DNA from: Trichomonas vaginalis G3
Taxonomy: Eukaryota > Parabasalia > Trichomonadida > Trichomonadidae
DNA: 64,000 bases
Direction of reading: 5' to 3'
Assembly: GCF_026262505.1 (NCBI RefSeq)
Contig: NC_067207.1
Span: 14,166,082-14,230,081, forward strand
This document shows, piece by piece, positions 9,648-19,543 of the stretch. Position numbers and translations under genes: made by a program. Numbering within the stretch: the stretch's first letter is position 1; each line of letters opens with the position of its first letter. A model generated the notes under the pieces. That model was not told the DNA's origin. It worked only from the letters and a program-made list of their open reading frames with translations, and did not search any database.

Positions 9648-12600
9648 TCAGAACTTCAACTTACGAATAAAGCTTGTTTTAGTCGTTATTGAGAAGTTAA
9701 ACTTTTCAGCAAAGCAAGGACTAGAAGACTTACATAAGTCAAATCCAATCTCTTGACCATCATGAAGTGCTTTGTAAAGTTTCATTAAACTGAACTCAGA
9801 GTCTTTGTCATATGTTCCAACAGGTATGTGAATGTTCTTATCTTCATTGTAATAGCATTGTATAGCTTCAGGAAACATTTCATTAGCTGTTAAAGCAAGA
9901 ACGTCTTGTTTTACACCTTTACAACGTGCATGAATGCAACTTCATTTAAATCATTCGTGAGTAAGTCTATGTAAGTCTTCTTTCCACAAAATATTGACTT
10001 GTATGCTAAACTTTGTTTTCCAGGTGTTATTTCTGCGAAGTCAGAATGAAACTGACCTAATGTTTTACCAATAAGTTCTCTACCGTATCTCTTCTTAAAT
10101 TCTGCTAACAGTGGATGTCTTCATTGAAAATATGCATGTATAAAATATTTGAAGACCCATATCTTCAGCAGTACAGAATACTTCACACATTATTCTCTTC
10201 GACATAGACAGAATGTTAACACCAAGTGGACAGAAGTTAAAGTGTCTGCAAATGCTTTTCGTTAGCTTGAAAATAGTTTTATCTGAACCATCCAAACCTT
10301 CGAACTTCACTATATGGTTGTAGTTTCTGATGGCATATCTTATAGCATCTTTGTCATTTACTATGGTTATTTTTGACTCAATAGGAGATAGAATAGTTTT
10401 GCCATAAATACTGTTCAGAATGAGCTTTATATTTTCTTGCAAAGGATTTCCTTCTTTCTTATACTTTAACCTTAACTCAAACAACTTCTTTACTTCATCT
10501 CTTATTCTAATATCTCTGTTTCCATCGTAATAGTATCCTTGCAACACTTCACATTTGACACCTTGATATTTTATGAGGTCTTGTAATGTTATATGGTCAA
10601 CATACATTAAACAGCAAGTGTTTGAACTTCTGGGAACGTTAAGTTCTGGATTTAGTTCAGGGTCACAAACTATTAAAGGAAAGTGTCTATGTATTCCAAT
10701 CTCTGTTATCTTAATGAGAACAAAGAAGCCAGACATAAACTTTTCACCAATGGGTTCCTTTTGGTCGTCATCGAATAAATGTCTCATGAGATACTCTGTG
10801 CTTAACATTCTTTCTTCATACTTTGGAATACCTTCTAAAGTATAAAGTCTTGCTATAGCTGATGGATATAATGAAACAGCGTCGAAGTCAGCAATGAGTT
10901 TCTTTTCGCTCTTTTGTTTCATGTTATCTGACAGCATACATCTTCCACCTTGAATGCATCTCGAAATAAATTCTCTTGGTTTATTTGAGAGGTCATATAA
11001 ATTTCCATTCGGGAAGTACACTCTGTTCTCAAATAATTTGTTAGCAATTGAACAAATACTAACGTAGTCATAAACGTTTAAATCAAATTCTTTCAATAAG
11101 TCATTGCGGAACTTTACAAAACCTTCTCTTAAAATTCTTACATCTTGTTTGCAATAAAATGTGCTATATTTTTCTAAGTCGAAGTGGTTTTCATCTATTC
11201 TGCAACCTTTGATGGAATCTATGTTTTTCATGAATGCATCTGCATCCTGGATAAACTTACATGCTTCAGAAATGACACCAGTTCTGTTGTCATTTGCTAA
11301 CAAAACACTGCTGTAGTAGTTGTATGGAAATACTTCTTTCGGTCCTGTTTGTAAGTTAAACATAGCAGGAAATAGTTTAAGCTTCTTATTTATAACACTG
11401 TAAGAGTCTTTTATAATAATTGCCCTTCCTTTATATAAGCCAGTTATTTGCATTGTTCGTGAACCTTTAATGATGGGAGTTCCTTTCACTTCTGTCATGT
11501 GTCTTAAGATGAAGTTTATATCATACTGAGGTTATGGAAATATATTAAACTCTTGTCAGGAAGTCGCTCCAAAAATTCTGTTGCACAGTTCTGACCCCAA
11601 TGCTTTCACTCACTGAACCATCTTCACTGTCATAACAGATGTTAAAAGCTTTATGAAAGCCATCGTACTACACTCAAAGTCAGCAAAGAAAACGTGCTCA
11701 GGAATGAACTTGCACTTATTTTTATTTACTTCTTTTGACTCTGCTTTCTTCTTCAGTTGTACACAATACTTTGGAGCATATGTCAAATCTTTAAATGGTG
11801 CAAGGTTCTGTTTATATAAGTCAGTCGTATATGTGAAAAGTTCTCCATAAGAAATAGGTTCGAAATATTTGCACTCCCACAATGTTTTCATAACATCCCA
11901 TACGGTGTTGTTCTATCATAACGAACTACATATTTATCTTCTCTCTTTGTATAAATCTTCATCTGTTTCTCAATGTTCATTCCACCACACTTTCAAGATT
12001 TCTATATAGTTGCGAATGAAATATGTTGTCATTGGTAATCTTTCATTTAGCATGTAGTGGTCTTCAACAAGAAGTAAGTCAATAGTTCGAACAGTTTCAC
12101 ATTCTTTTGGTATGTATCTCTTTATTTCATTATGTCTTGAGTCATTGAAATAACCAATGGTAACATTAAATGCTATACCTGTTGTCAGAAATTTCTTGTA
12201 CTTTACTTTGAGGAAAGTCTCTAACACGAATGACTTCTCTCATGTGGTCAATAGTTTCTTCATTTACTCCAGCCTGAATGCAAGCATAAACGAAACAATT
12301 GTCTTCTGTCATAAGTGTTGCAGTTCTTTTGTTCAGTTCATTGAAGATTTGGTAGCGTTCAAGATTTATAGGTAATGTGCAAAGATACTTCCAGAACTGA
12401 CCGCTTCTCTTCTTATAAAACTTCTTTTCACCATTATCTTTCCAAAAGCTTTCTATAAGTGCTGGGTTTCCTGTTTGCTTAAGAGCTTCCAAAATGGCTT
12501 TCTGGTCATTTGTCAGTGTGCTTTCATCTCTATATGGTCTCTTTTTTGGTTTGCCTTTCTTTACATCTGACATCGTTAAGCCTTCATATTCTGTTAAATC

Positions 12601-12792
12601 ATACATCTTTATTTCAGTAAGATTCTTTATGTTTGTCAAGAAGAAGTCATAGTGCATTTCAACAATACCTGCAGCATTTGCTTCTATCTCTGATATAAAG
12701 TTCTCCTTCAAGAGCTGATGTAGTAATGTTCCAATATTATTGAGATTTAACGTAGAACATTCATACTTTCCACCAAGTTTATAACATACCAT
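9648..12792 (-). pseudogene. Polinton protein-primed DNA polymerase B region, broken
   Basis: Minus-strand coding region of about 3.1 kb beginning at ATG 12792. Family B landmarks in order: an exonuclease motif in VFFADFECSTM (about 11660-11690), polymerase motif A in DFDAVSLYPSAI (about 10858-10893), motif B in LILNSIYGK (about 10402-10427), with the palm region continuing toward 9648. The combination of Exo I, SLYP and NSIYG in one Polinton-borne gene is the protein-primed subfamily used by adenoviruses, phi29-like phages and Polintons. It would copy the element from its ends with a terminal protein as primer. The region contains several breaks and is treated as a fossil. Confidence 0.85.
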
Positions 12793-12808
12793 CCATCTCT
12801 GTTGGAGT

Positions 12809-13396
12809 TTATTTTAATTTCTCTAAGAGTCTCATGAAAACCTTACCGAAATGTTTGTGTAAATATTCTCTGTTTGGTTCATCTAAGGCTTCGATGTTAA
12901 AGTCAATGAGTCTATTGCCTGACTTCACATTTCTCTTCCTATTCTCTTCATCTTTCTTTAACCATCTCTCACCTTCTTTTGGTTTGTCGTCAATGGAACG
13001 AATGACATCGTTAGCTTTGCGAACTTGTTCTATAGCGCTCTTAAACATCTCTCTTCTCTGTTGTTTCAGTGTGTCGTCTCTTCTTCTTGTTTCACCAACG
13101 TTTGCATTTGTTATGTCAAACATTTCTCTTCTTACTTCATGAGGTACTGAACGTCTATGATATAAGTCAATAGCAACGTCATTTAAAGGAAATGCTCTTG
13201 CATGGACTTCGTCCTCGCCGTGTTGCGGCTTTATGAACTCATGAATTCTATCATAACTTATTGCACCATTATAGTCATTGAGGATGTCAGCGAGTGATTT
13301 TTTGTTTGTCGCGTAATGTTTTGCAACATCTATGTTAGCTTCTGTAAGAAGTTGTTTTATTTCCGAGTGTTCTAACTTAGACAACTTCCGATACAT
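12809..13396 (-). CDS. Hypothetical Polinton protein upstream of the polymerase
   Basis: 195 codons from ATG 13396, ending 16 bp before the polymerase start. The protein is hydrophilic and helix-rich: MYRKLSKLEHSEIKQLL at the start, an Arg-rich middle (RRSVPHEVRREMFDI, RRRDDTLKQQRREMF), and REYLHKHFGKVFMRLLEKLK at the end. No family recognised. Position immediately before the polymerase in the same direction suggests a replication partner. A terminal-protein role is an untested thought. A GC-rich two-hairpin module (about 13203-13233) is read through inside the frame as PQHGEDEVHARA. Confidence 0.6.
   Translation of the reverse strand: MYRKLSKLEHSEIKQLLTEANIDVAKHYATNKKSLADILNDYNGAISYDRIHEFIKPQHGEDEVHARAFPLNDVAIDLYHRRSVPHEVRREMFDITNANVGETRRRDDTLKQQRREMFKSAIEQVRKANDVIRSIDDKPKEGERWLKKDEENRKRNVKSGNRLIDFNIEALDEPNREYLHKHFGKVFMRLLEKLK
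13201..13234. repeat. GC-rich two-hairpin micro-element inside a reading frame
   Basis: GGACTTCGTCC followed by GCCGTGTTGCGGC forms two very short stem-loops. Nearly the same pair occurs at 18293-18322 and, on the other strand, at 26350-26382. Confidence 0.6.
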
Positions 13397-13489
13397 CTTT
13401 AGTAGGAAATAAAAAAATATTTTTTTGAAAAAATTAGATTAGATTTTTTTTTAAGTTATTTTTCAAAATAATTTAATATTTTTATTTTA

Positions 13490-13963
13490 ATGAAACACAT
13501 GCAAGATTGCAAGTTCTTTTCATACAATGCTCTCGCTAATGCCATCAAGAATGAGTTCAATAATGCTTCAAACGTTAATGTTATCTTTAACAAGAAGTTT
13601 GTGAAAGAATCTAAGTTTGGTCAGTATGTCAGACCATTAGCTATTGTCATTGACCGCAAACGTTATACTTCACAAGAGTTAGCAGTAGTTTTGAAACAAA
13701 AGGGTTTCTTCGTGAATGTCAAAGATACTCATTATACTGTCATAAAGAACTCTAACATTGACTTCTTCAGTATTGCTATGAATCTTTCCGAACAGAAAGA
13801 ATATAAGAAGGGTGAAACAAATGTGAAATATTATCCTTCATCTCTGAAGACAATAACGAACAAAGATGTTATACAGAAATTCTTACCAAAGGTTGAAGAA
13901 GCTTCTATTGACATTGACGAAGGAAGTGAAATGGTTGAAGAAATAGACCCTGAAGCTATTTAA
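13490..13963 (+). CDS. Hypothetical Polinton protein, 157 residues
   Basis: ATG 13490 follows a long T-rich leader. The protein starts MKHMQDCKFFSYNALANAIK, has a mixed alpha/beta middle (YVRPLAIVIDRKRYTSQELA, GFFVNVKDTHYTVIK) and an acidic end (DIDEGSEMVEEIDPEAI). No known family. It is the only plus-strand gene in the centre of the element and diverges from the polymerase cluster, so the A/T-only stretch 13400-13489 probably holds a two-way promoter. Confidence 0.65.
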   Translation: MKHMQDCKFFSYNALANAIKNEFNNASNVNVIFNKKFVKESKFGQYVRPLAIVIDRKRYTSQELAVVLKQKGFFVNVKDTHYTVIKNSNIDFFSIAMNLSEQKEYKKGETNVKYYPSSLKTITNKDVIQKFLPKVEEASIDIDEGSEMVEEIDPEAI

Positions 13964-14099
13964 GCAAAAATATATTTTTGAATAACTGAAAGTGTCACCA
14001 CGTCACCATGTGCTACCAGGTTAATTAACTTCTTTTAAAAATGATGACAACATGACATTTTGACAACAGTCCAGGAAATAAATTTTATCGTTAATGTTT

Positions 14100-14430
14100 A
14101 CGTTAATGTTTTTCATTGAAATCGGTAAGTTTTCATTAACTTTTTCATTAAATTTTGTCAAAGTGCAAATCTTCACTTCGTCAAAAAGTTAATGTTTTTC
14201 ATTAAATTTTGTCAAAGTGCAAATCTTCACTTCGTCAAAAAGTTAATGTTTTTCATTAAATTTTGTCAAAGTGCAAATCTTCACTTCGTCAAAAAGTTAA
14301 TGTTTTTCATTAAATTTTGTCAAAGTGCAAATCTTCACTTCGTCAAAAAGTTAATGTTTTTCATTAAATTTTGTCAAAGTGCAAATCTTCACTTCGTCAA
14401 AAAGTTAATGTTTTTCATTGAAATCGGTAA
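14100..14430. repeat. Tandem repeat, 54 bp unit, about four to five copies
   Basis: Unit GTTAATGTTTTTCATTAAATTTTGTCAAAGTGCAAATCTTCACTTCGTCAAAAA (described by its parts GTTTTTCATTAAAT, GTGCAAATC and TTCACTTCGTC) recurs every 54 bp between about 14126 and 14417. Because 54 is a multiple of three, it produces an apparent open frame, which I do not accept as a gene. The GTGCAAATCTTCAC core recurs in inverted form at 18058-18080 and 18155-18178. It sits between convergent genes. Confidence 0.85.
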
Positions 14431-14434
14431 GTTT

Positions 14435-15262
14435 TCATTCTTCCTCTTTGAAGTTGTCGAAATATTCTGTTATTTTTTCCTTCAGTAATGGTAAGTCTTC
14501 TTTGAATGTAAGTATTGTGCAACCTTTGATGTCATAGTGTGTTTGAGGAAGAGTATTTTTGACAATTTCTTTTATTTGCTCATTCGGTGTCATTGAAATC
14601 GGTAAGTTTTCACGATAGAACCAGTTTCTGTCAGATTTGTAAATCTTAGCAAGGTCGTAAAAGCTTTTGTTGTTTCTTCTGACTAAATGCAACATAACCA
14701 TATCTCTATCTTCTTCTTTCTCCAACTCTTCAGCGTAAATCATATACTTATAACTCTTTTCCTTTCCTTTTGGTACTGAACGTGGTATTCTTTTCTGTAT
14801 GCTTTTGTCTTTTGCTTCAATGACTTCATCTTTTGCATGAAGTTTCTTTTCCATATCTTCACGTTCTGCTTTATATAGTTCATCTAACATCATGAAAATA
14901 TAACAAGCATAACGAGGTGAAGCCCACATTGCTACAGCATTTACTAAAAGTCTATGAACATAATAACCTTTCAAACCAGGTGCCAAATTCTTGCGATTTT
15001 CGTACGGAATCTCTTCTCTCGGTTTTCCGAGGGAAGCAATCATATGAGGAAATTCTTCTAAAAGTTCTTTTGCCTGTTGGTTTTCAAACCAATGATATGC
15101 TTGCTTTGTAGAACGAAGAGCATTCATTATACTTTGCATCTGGTACATGTCATCTTTGACCGAACGAATGAGGCGAAGTTGTTTGTTATATTGTATGTAC
15201 TCGTATTCTTCATTTATGGCTTCATGAACGATAGCAGTTGTTGTGTTCTCTGATGTTGACAT
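14435..15262 (-). CDS. KilA-N domain protein of the Polinton (copy 1)
   Basis: The first true ATG is 15262 (MSTSENTTTAIVHE), 275 residues. The N-terminal half has KilA-N features: YIQYNKQLRLIRSVKDD, and the conserved GYYVHRLLVNAVAMWASPRY, where the YVH and AxWASPxY wording is diagnostic. The C-terminal half is charged and helical (DELYKAEREDMEKKLHAKDE) and ends ITEYFDNFKEEE. KilA-N proteins are DNA-binding proteins common in large DNA viruses and phages; a regulatory role within the element is inference. It shares an upstream module (about 15297-15317) with the next two minus-strand genes, so the three are likely co-regulated. A second KilA-N gene lies at 16140-16802. Confidence 0.85.
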   Translation of the reverse strand: MSTSENTTTAIVHEAINEEYEYIQYNKQLRLIRSVKDDMYQMQSIMNALRSTKQAYHWFENQQAKELLEEFPHMIASLGKPREEIPYENRKNLAPGLKGYYVHRLLVNAVAMWASPRYACYIFMMLDELYKAEREDMEKKLHAKDEVIEAKDKSIQKRIPRSVPKGKEKSYKYMIYAEELEKEEDRDMVMLHLVRRNNKSFYDLAKIYKSDRNWFYRENLPISMTPNEQIKEIVKNTLPQTHYDIKGCTILTFKEDLPLLKEKITEYFDNFKEEE

Positions 15263-15294
15263 TACTGTCTTTACATACAAAATAAAAAAATAAA

Positions 15295-15318
15295 TAAAAA
15301 TAAAACTAACTTTATTTT
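15295..15318 (-). promoter_or_regulatory. Shared upstream module, copy 1
   Basis: On the minus strand, AATAAAGTTAGTTTTATTTT lies about 35-55 bases before the ATG at 15262 and is followed by T-rich sequence and TTGTATGTAAAGA. The same block stands before the genes starting at 16802 and 17909. Confidence 0.6.
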
Positions 15319-15596
15319 TCTGTGTTAAAGAAATGTTAAAAATTCATGGTTACATATGTGAAAAGAAGTCACGAACAAATGAAGGTCATAAGATTCAGCA
15401 CATAATTCTGAATTGAATGGTGTGTCATACATGTCAAACCGTCAAGAATTGAAGGAGATACGAGGCTATAAAGATTTTGGATATTTTCTGACACACACCC
15501 TGAGAGAAAAGTGACAAAACACGACGATAGAAAAGTGACAAAATGGGAGAAAGTTGTCCCCCGACCAAAATGCAATCATGTTGAAAAAGTGACATT

Positions 15597-15905
15597 TGTA
15601 AAGTTGGACGATAGGATTTCCTGAAAAAGTGCAAGACTTGTCTTGAATCAGGACAAGATTTGTCTTGAAAAAATACAAGACTTGTTCTGAAAAAATACAA
15701 GACTTGTCTTGAATCAGGACAATTGTTCTCAAATTTGAGAACTTTACAAGAAAAACTGACTAAAAAGTGCAAGTCTTGTTCTGAATCAGGACAAGATTTG
15801 TCTTGAAAAAATACAAGTCTTGTTCTGAATCAGGACAAGATTTGTCTTGAAAAAATACAAGACTTGTTCTGAAAAAATACAAGACTTGTCTTGAATCAGG
15901 ACAAA
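15597..15905. repeat. Degenerate short tandem repeat (about 20-25 bp units)
   Basis: Variants of AAAAAATACAAGACTTGT and CTTGAATCAGGACAAGATT alternate some ten times. Most units are themselves weak palindromes around ACAAG..CTTGT. Frames through it are artefacts. Confidence 0.75.
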
Positions 15906-16139
15906 ACTTTACAAAATGTAAACTTTACATAACCGTTTCTATCGTACATGATATTTAGTTGACATTGTAAACTATCTTCATGTAAAGTATGGCGGTTTTG
16001 AAACCGTCGGGAACCTTCACTTTTTGACGAACTTTCCGCAGCAATTTTTAAAATTTGTGAAAACTCAACGGTTTGACACATGCCATATGTCATTTTACTC
16101 AGAATTTTGTGCTGAATTCAGCAAAAATAATGAGTTCAT

Positions 16140-16802
16140 TTACTCACAATATTTTTGTACAAAACGACCCCAAACTTTTAACTTCTTTTCTGCAGTTTCT
16201 AATGCTATCTTAGCGAGTTCATATTCTCTAAATTCTCTCTTTAAATCTTCTTGTTCCCATTGGTCTAGTTCGTATTGAGAATCTCTATAACCATAATATA
16301 TCTCACGTTCATGTTCTAATTGTTTTTCGCACATTTTTCTAACTTCTTCTTCAAACAAAGGTTTAGCATTCTCTACTGTATCTTCGAGTTCTTCTTCATC
16401 TAATTTCTCATGAACTTTCTTGTCTATGGAGTCCATAATTTTTCCAACTGCTATGCAATATTTTGGAGAAGCCCACATTGCTATATAGTTTATAAGTCTT
16501 GCGTCTACATACGTTCCTCTAACCTGTTTGATTTCATCAGGAATTCCTGCATGAATTTTGTATAAAAAGCAACCGCCGGAATTCAGACGGTTGCTATATT
16601 CTTCACAAAATGCCTTATAATACTCTTCCCAGGACTTATTTTCCAACAACTTTCTAAAGTCTTTCCTAAACTGCTGACACATATTTGTTGCATTTATATA
16701 ACCATCCTTGTCTCTACGTAAGACTTCAATACCGTTATAAGTGCCTTTTGTGAATGTTTCGCCATTATATTTGTTAGTGAATGTTTTTGCTTCGACTGAC
16801 AT
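16140..16802 (-). CDS. KilA-N domain protein of the Polinton (copy 2)
   Basis: ATG 16802 (MSVEAKTFTNKYNGETF), 220 residues. KilA-N landmarks: EVLRRDKDGYINATNMCQQF (the DGYINAT motif), a central KIHAGIPDEIKQVRGTYVDA, and LINYIAMWASPKYCIAVGKI. The remainder is charged helix ending WGRFVQKYCE. It is diverged from copy 1 but has the same domain order and the same upstream module, so the two are ancient duplicates or separately acquired relatives. A DNA-binding role is known for the family; the target is unknown. About 335 bp beyond its 3' end (15906-16139) holds only AT-rich sequence. Confidence 0.88.
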   Translation of the reverse strand: MSVEAKTFTNKYNGETFTKGTYNGIEVLRRDKDGYINATNMCQQFRKDFRKLLENKSWEEYYKAFCEEYSNRLNSGGCFLYKIHAGIPDEIKQVRGTYVDARLINYIAMWASPKYCIAVGKIMDSIDKKVHEKLDEEELEDTVENAKPLFEEEVRKMCEKQLEHEREIYYGYRDSQYELDQWEQEDLKREFREYELAKIALETAEKKLKVWGRFVQKYCE

Positions 16803-16835
16803 TTCTGTTCTTACATACAAGATAAAAAGTTAGAA

Positions 16836-16861
16836 AAAAAATAAAACTAACTTTATTTTTT
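16836..16861 (-). promoter_or_regulatory. Shared upstream module, copy 2
   Basis: AATAAAGTTAGTTTTATTTT on the minus strand, about 35-55 bases before the ATG at 16802, followed by TTGTATGTAAGA as in copy 1. Confidence 0.6.
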
Positions 16862-16914
16862 TCTATCTTAAGGAAATTCATTATTTTTGTGTTGAATTCA
16901 GCAAAAATATATTT

Positions 16915-16968
16915 TAGGGTAGATGGTTAGATCTAACCTCATTTCTACCCTCATTTCTACCCCAGTTA
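16915..16968. repeat. GGTTAGATCTAACC palindromic module
   Basis: GGTTAGATCTAACC with flanking GGGTAGATG and TTTCTACCCTCATTTCTACC. Related modules lie in both terminal repeats (about 5505-5560 and 27000-27056) and at 18225-18285, always between genes. Confidence 0.7.
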
Positions 16969-16970
16969 TT

Positions 16971-17909
16971 TTATAAACATTTTACATGATATACGTTATG
17001 AATTCGTGAGATTCTAAACAGTTTTGTAGCTTCTATTTCTTCTTTTAGTACATCGAATGTTTTAACAATGCCGAAGGTTTCTTTATACTTCTTCTTGACG
17101 TCAGATAATAGGAAATCGTCAGCAGTTGGATAGTTTTTGTTCAGAAATGCTAACATGTCCATTTTATCTTCTGCTGGTTTCTCTACTTCTTTCTTTAAGT
17201 CAGCATAGTCGTTTCTCATACGTTCTATCTCTTTGACGGAGTAGTTATATTTCCTCATTGCTGCTTTACATTTAGAACATTGTGGATTCATTTTTGCGTT
17301 ATACATTGAAATTTGACCTGCTAGAACAACTAAGGCGTCAATGGTTTTCTTTAACTCAAAAGCAGTTGGTTTTATCTGTTCATTCCATACCTTACCTCTT
17401 CTATCTTTATCTCTTATCTGCCATACACATTCTGCAACTAATGAAACAAAGTTGTCGTATGTCTTAAATTCTTCGGATTTATATATGTCAGAGATGTTCT
17501 TATATACCATGTCGCAATCTTTGTCCATAACTTTATGGTTGCAATGATATCCTAGAAACTCATAATTTACTTTACGTATGAACTTCTTTATTTCTACTGA
17601 GTCAGTTGGTTTCACTTCTATTTCATCGAATTCATGAATAGTGAGCTTTTGTTGTTGGATTTCAGGCAATTTGGGTAAATGGTCAATAATGTCCTGCATG
17701 TCATAAAGATATTCTTCATTTTCTTCATCCTGTGCGGTACAGTCTAAATTACTTGTTAAAAGTTCTTGCTTTATCTTCTGGATTTTTGTTTCAAAAGTAT
17801 ATGAAGAAGGAATAAAGCTTTTCATCTCTACTAACATAGATGTTGGATTCATGACTAACGAATTTGGTGCTGTTGTTTGAATTGTTGTTGTGCCGATTGT
17901 TGAAATCAT
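16971..17909 (-). CDS. Hypothetical Polinton protein, 312 residues
   Basis: The likely start is ATG 17909 (MISTIGTTTIQTTAPN), since the shared upstream module lies just before it and the codons further upstream are the T-rich leader. The protein is charged and mostly helical, with acidic DEENEEYLYDMQDIIDHLPK, a Cys pair in NPQCSKCKAAMRKYN, possibly half of a metal site, and KKEVEKPAEDKMDMLAFL. No family recognised. It is third of a co-directional trio with the two KilA-N genes. Confidence 0.6.
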   Translation of the reverse strand: MISTIGTTTIQTTAPNSLVMNPTSMLVEMKSFIPSSYTFETKIQKIKQELLTSNLDCTAQDEENEEYLYDMQDIIDHLPKLPEIQQQKLTIHEFDEIEVKPTDSVEIKKFIRKVNYEFLGYHCNHKVMDKDCDMVYKNISDIYKSEEFKTYDNFVSLVAECVWQIRDKDRRGKVWNEQIKPTAFELKKTIDALVVLAGQISMYNAKMNPQCSKCKAAMRKYNYSVKEIERMRNDYADLKKEVEKPAEDKMDMLAFLNKNYPTADDFLLSDVKKKYKETFGIVKTFDVLKEEIEATKLFRISRIHNVYHVKCL

Positions 17910-17935
17910 ATCTTTTATACAAAATAAAAAAATAA

Positions 17936-17961
17936 ATAAAAATAAAACTAACTTTATTTTT
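17936..17961 (-). promoter_or_regulatory. Shared upstream module, copy 3
   Basis: AATAAAGTTAGTTTTATTTT on the minus strand, preceded by CTTAAGATGAAAAAA as in copy 2, 30-50 bases before ATG 17909. Confidence 0.6.
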
Positions 17962-17987
17962 TTCATCTTAAGGAAATTCATGAAAAT

Positions 17988-18326
17988 TCAAGACCCTTTG
18001 GGTCTCACCGCTTAGCGGCTGAGGGTAGAAATGAGGGTAGATAACTGTTATTTTTGACGAAGTGAAGATTTGCACTTCGTCAAAAAATCCCTGAAATCAA
18101 GAATTAATTCCCGTCAAATACAAAAAATGAGGGTAGATAACTGTTATTTTTGACGAAGTGAAGATTTGCACTTCGTCAAAAAATCCCTGAAATCAAGAAT
18201 TAATTCCCGTCAAATACAAAAAATGAGGTTAGAAATGAGGGTAGAAATGAGGGTAGATCTAACCATCTACCCTAAACATTATTTTTGGTCATGGACTTCG
18301 TCCTCGCCGCTTTGCGTCTTTATGTT
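17988..18326. repeat. Gene-free Polinton segment with three repeat types
   Basis: It holds a GC-rich double hairpin (GACCCTTTGGGTC and CCGCTTAGCGG, 17991-18016), two tandem copies of a roughly 96 bp unit containing the hairpin GACGAAGTG-loop-CACTTCGTC (18056-18080 and 18152-18178), GGTTAG/GATCTAACC modules (18225-18285), and a second two-hairpin micro-element (18293-18322). Nothing coding. Confidence 0.8.
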
Positions 18327-18397
18327 AAAATAAATGGTACCATTAATGATATCATGACTGTTCTCATTCATGTCTGATTTACATCTAATGAAAAAGT

Positions 18398-19483
18398 TTA
18401 GAAGAATTTTCTTATTCTTTCTGGCATATTTTTGTCTTTCCAGTACTCCCGCTCTAATGGACCCAGATGTGTTGGCTTCGACTCTCTCAAGTTCTTAGAT
18501 GGTATAACATCTTCAACGCCTCCTTCATATCTTACTTTATAAGTGTCATCGTTTATGTTATAGCCAAGTATTTCAATAACCACTCCTCGCTTTGCTTCGT
18601 CAATGGTTTCAGCAAGTTTGCCATTACTACTTTCAACTAATTTATGACGAGGGTAAAACGCTATGGAGTCGTCAGCAGCTTTTATAAGATATCCATTACC
18701 TTGCGTAGAGTCTACTATATAATAATTTCTACTTAACCTTAAACGTTTCTTTGTCAACGGTTTGTCGTCAAGAACTACACGAACTTTTGTACCAGGAATG
18801 AGGGTAAATTGTGTTGAATTTCTGATATTTTGTGTTTGACTTCGTTTCTTTTGTATATACTTTTCTTCTTGTTGTTGTGTCATTGAATTTGGTGTATGTC
18901 CTGTTGTAGAATGTGTTGAGGAATTATATACTTCGAGAAAATGTTTCATTGTTTCTTCGGTAAAGTCTCGCTCTTGGTTTAAATCTCTGAGAGTCCTTAT
19001 GAAGCGGTTTATGATGCCGAGTATGTTATGGTTATGGTCTTCAGTAGTGTAGTGAGTTATGTTATGCTTAATGAGAAATTCTGTGATTTCGTTGCTGAGG
19101 TATGCACTGTCTTGGTCTGATGTTAAAGTACTTGGGCTATGTTCTGCTACAAACTTTTGTAAAACTCTTAACACTTCACGAGTTCCTTTGTTCCTCATTG
19201 GATATGCATATGCTTTGCGAGTGTTAACATTTATGAAGATGAGGAATGGTTTATGTCCTCCTTTTCTGCTTTGAATGAGAGTGTCAAATTGGTATGCGTC
19301 AGGAGTGTTGGAGTAAATTGGTAAAAAGTAGTCGTAAGGGTTTATTTTTGTTTGATGTACAACATTTTTGTCAAAGAACCTTTTCACTTCAGCTCTGTTA
19401 GTAAATCCCCAACTCTTTGCAGCTTCATTGAACTTCTTAAATGACCTCCATGGATGTTGTTCGAATACTTCTTTCAAGCTCAT
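18398..19483 (-). CDS. Polinton integrase (retroviral rve type) with chromo-like tail
   Basis: 361 codons from ATG 19483. The N-terminal 60 residues are a helical DNA-binding part (WRSFKKFNEAAKSWGFTNRA). The catalytic core follows with YQFDTLIQSRKGGHKPFLIF, STLTSDQDSAYLSNEITEFL and GIINRFIRTLRDLNQERDF, giving the integrase layout. The C-terminal third (RGVVIEILGYNIND, YKVRYEGGVEDVIPSKNL) resembles the small barrel/chromodomain-like tails of Polinton integrases. The enzyme family joins element ends to target DNA and creates the short target duplication seen here. The frame is open along its length. Confidence 0.88.
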   Translation of the reverse strand: MSLKEVFEQHPWRSFKKFNEAAKSWGFTNRAEVKRFFDKNVVHQTKINPYDYFLPIYSNTPDAYQFDTLIQSRKGGHKPFLIFINVNTRKAYAYPMRNKGTREVLRVLQKFVAEHSPSTLTSDQDSAYLSNEITEFLIKHNITHYTTEDHNHNILGIINRFIRTLRDLNQERDFTEETMKHFLEVYNSSTHSTTGHTPNSMTQQQEEKYIQKKRSQTQNIRNSTQFTLIPGTKVRVVLDDKPLTKKRLRLSRNYYIVDSTQGNGYLIKAADDSIAFYPRHKLVESSNGKLAETIDEAKRGVVIEILGYNINDDTYKVRYEGGVEDVIPSKNLRESKPTHLGPLEREYWKDKNMPERIRKFF

Positions 19484-19543
19484 TTATGTAAAGTTAAAGA
19501 TTTTATTCAAGACGGTAAGTCCGCAAAGCAGGCTCAAGCGCGT

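Noticed and set aside
14192-14488. Frame with an 18-residue repeat (MFFIKFCQSANLHFVKKL)
   Set aside because: Product of a 54 bp tandem repeat whose length is a multiple of three; convergent with the real KilA-N gene.
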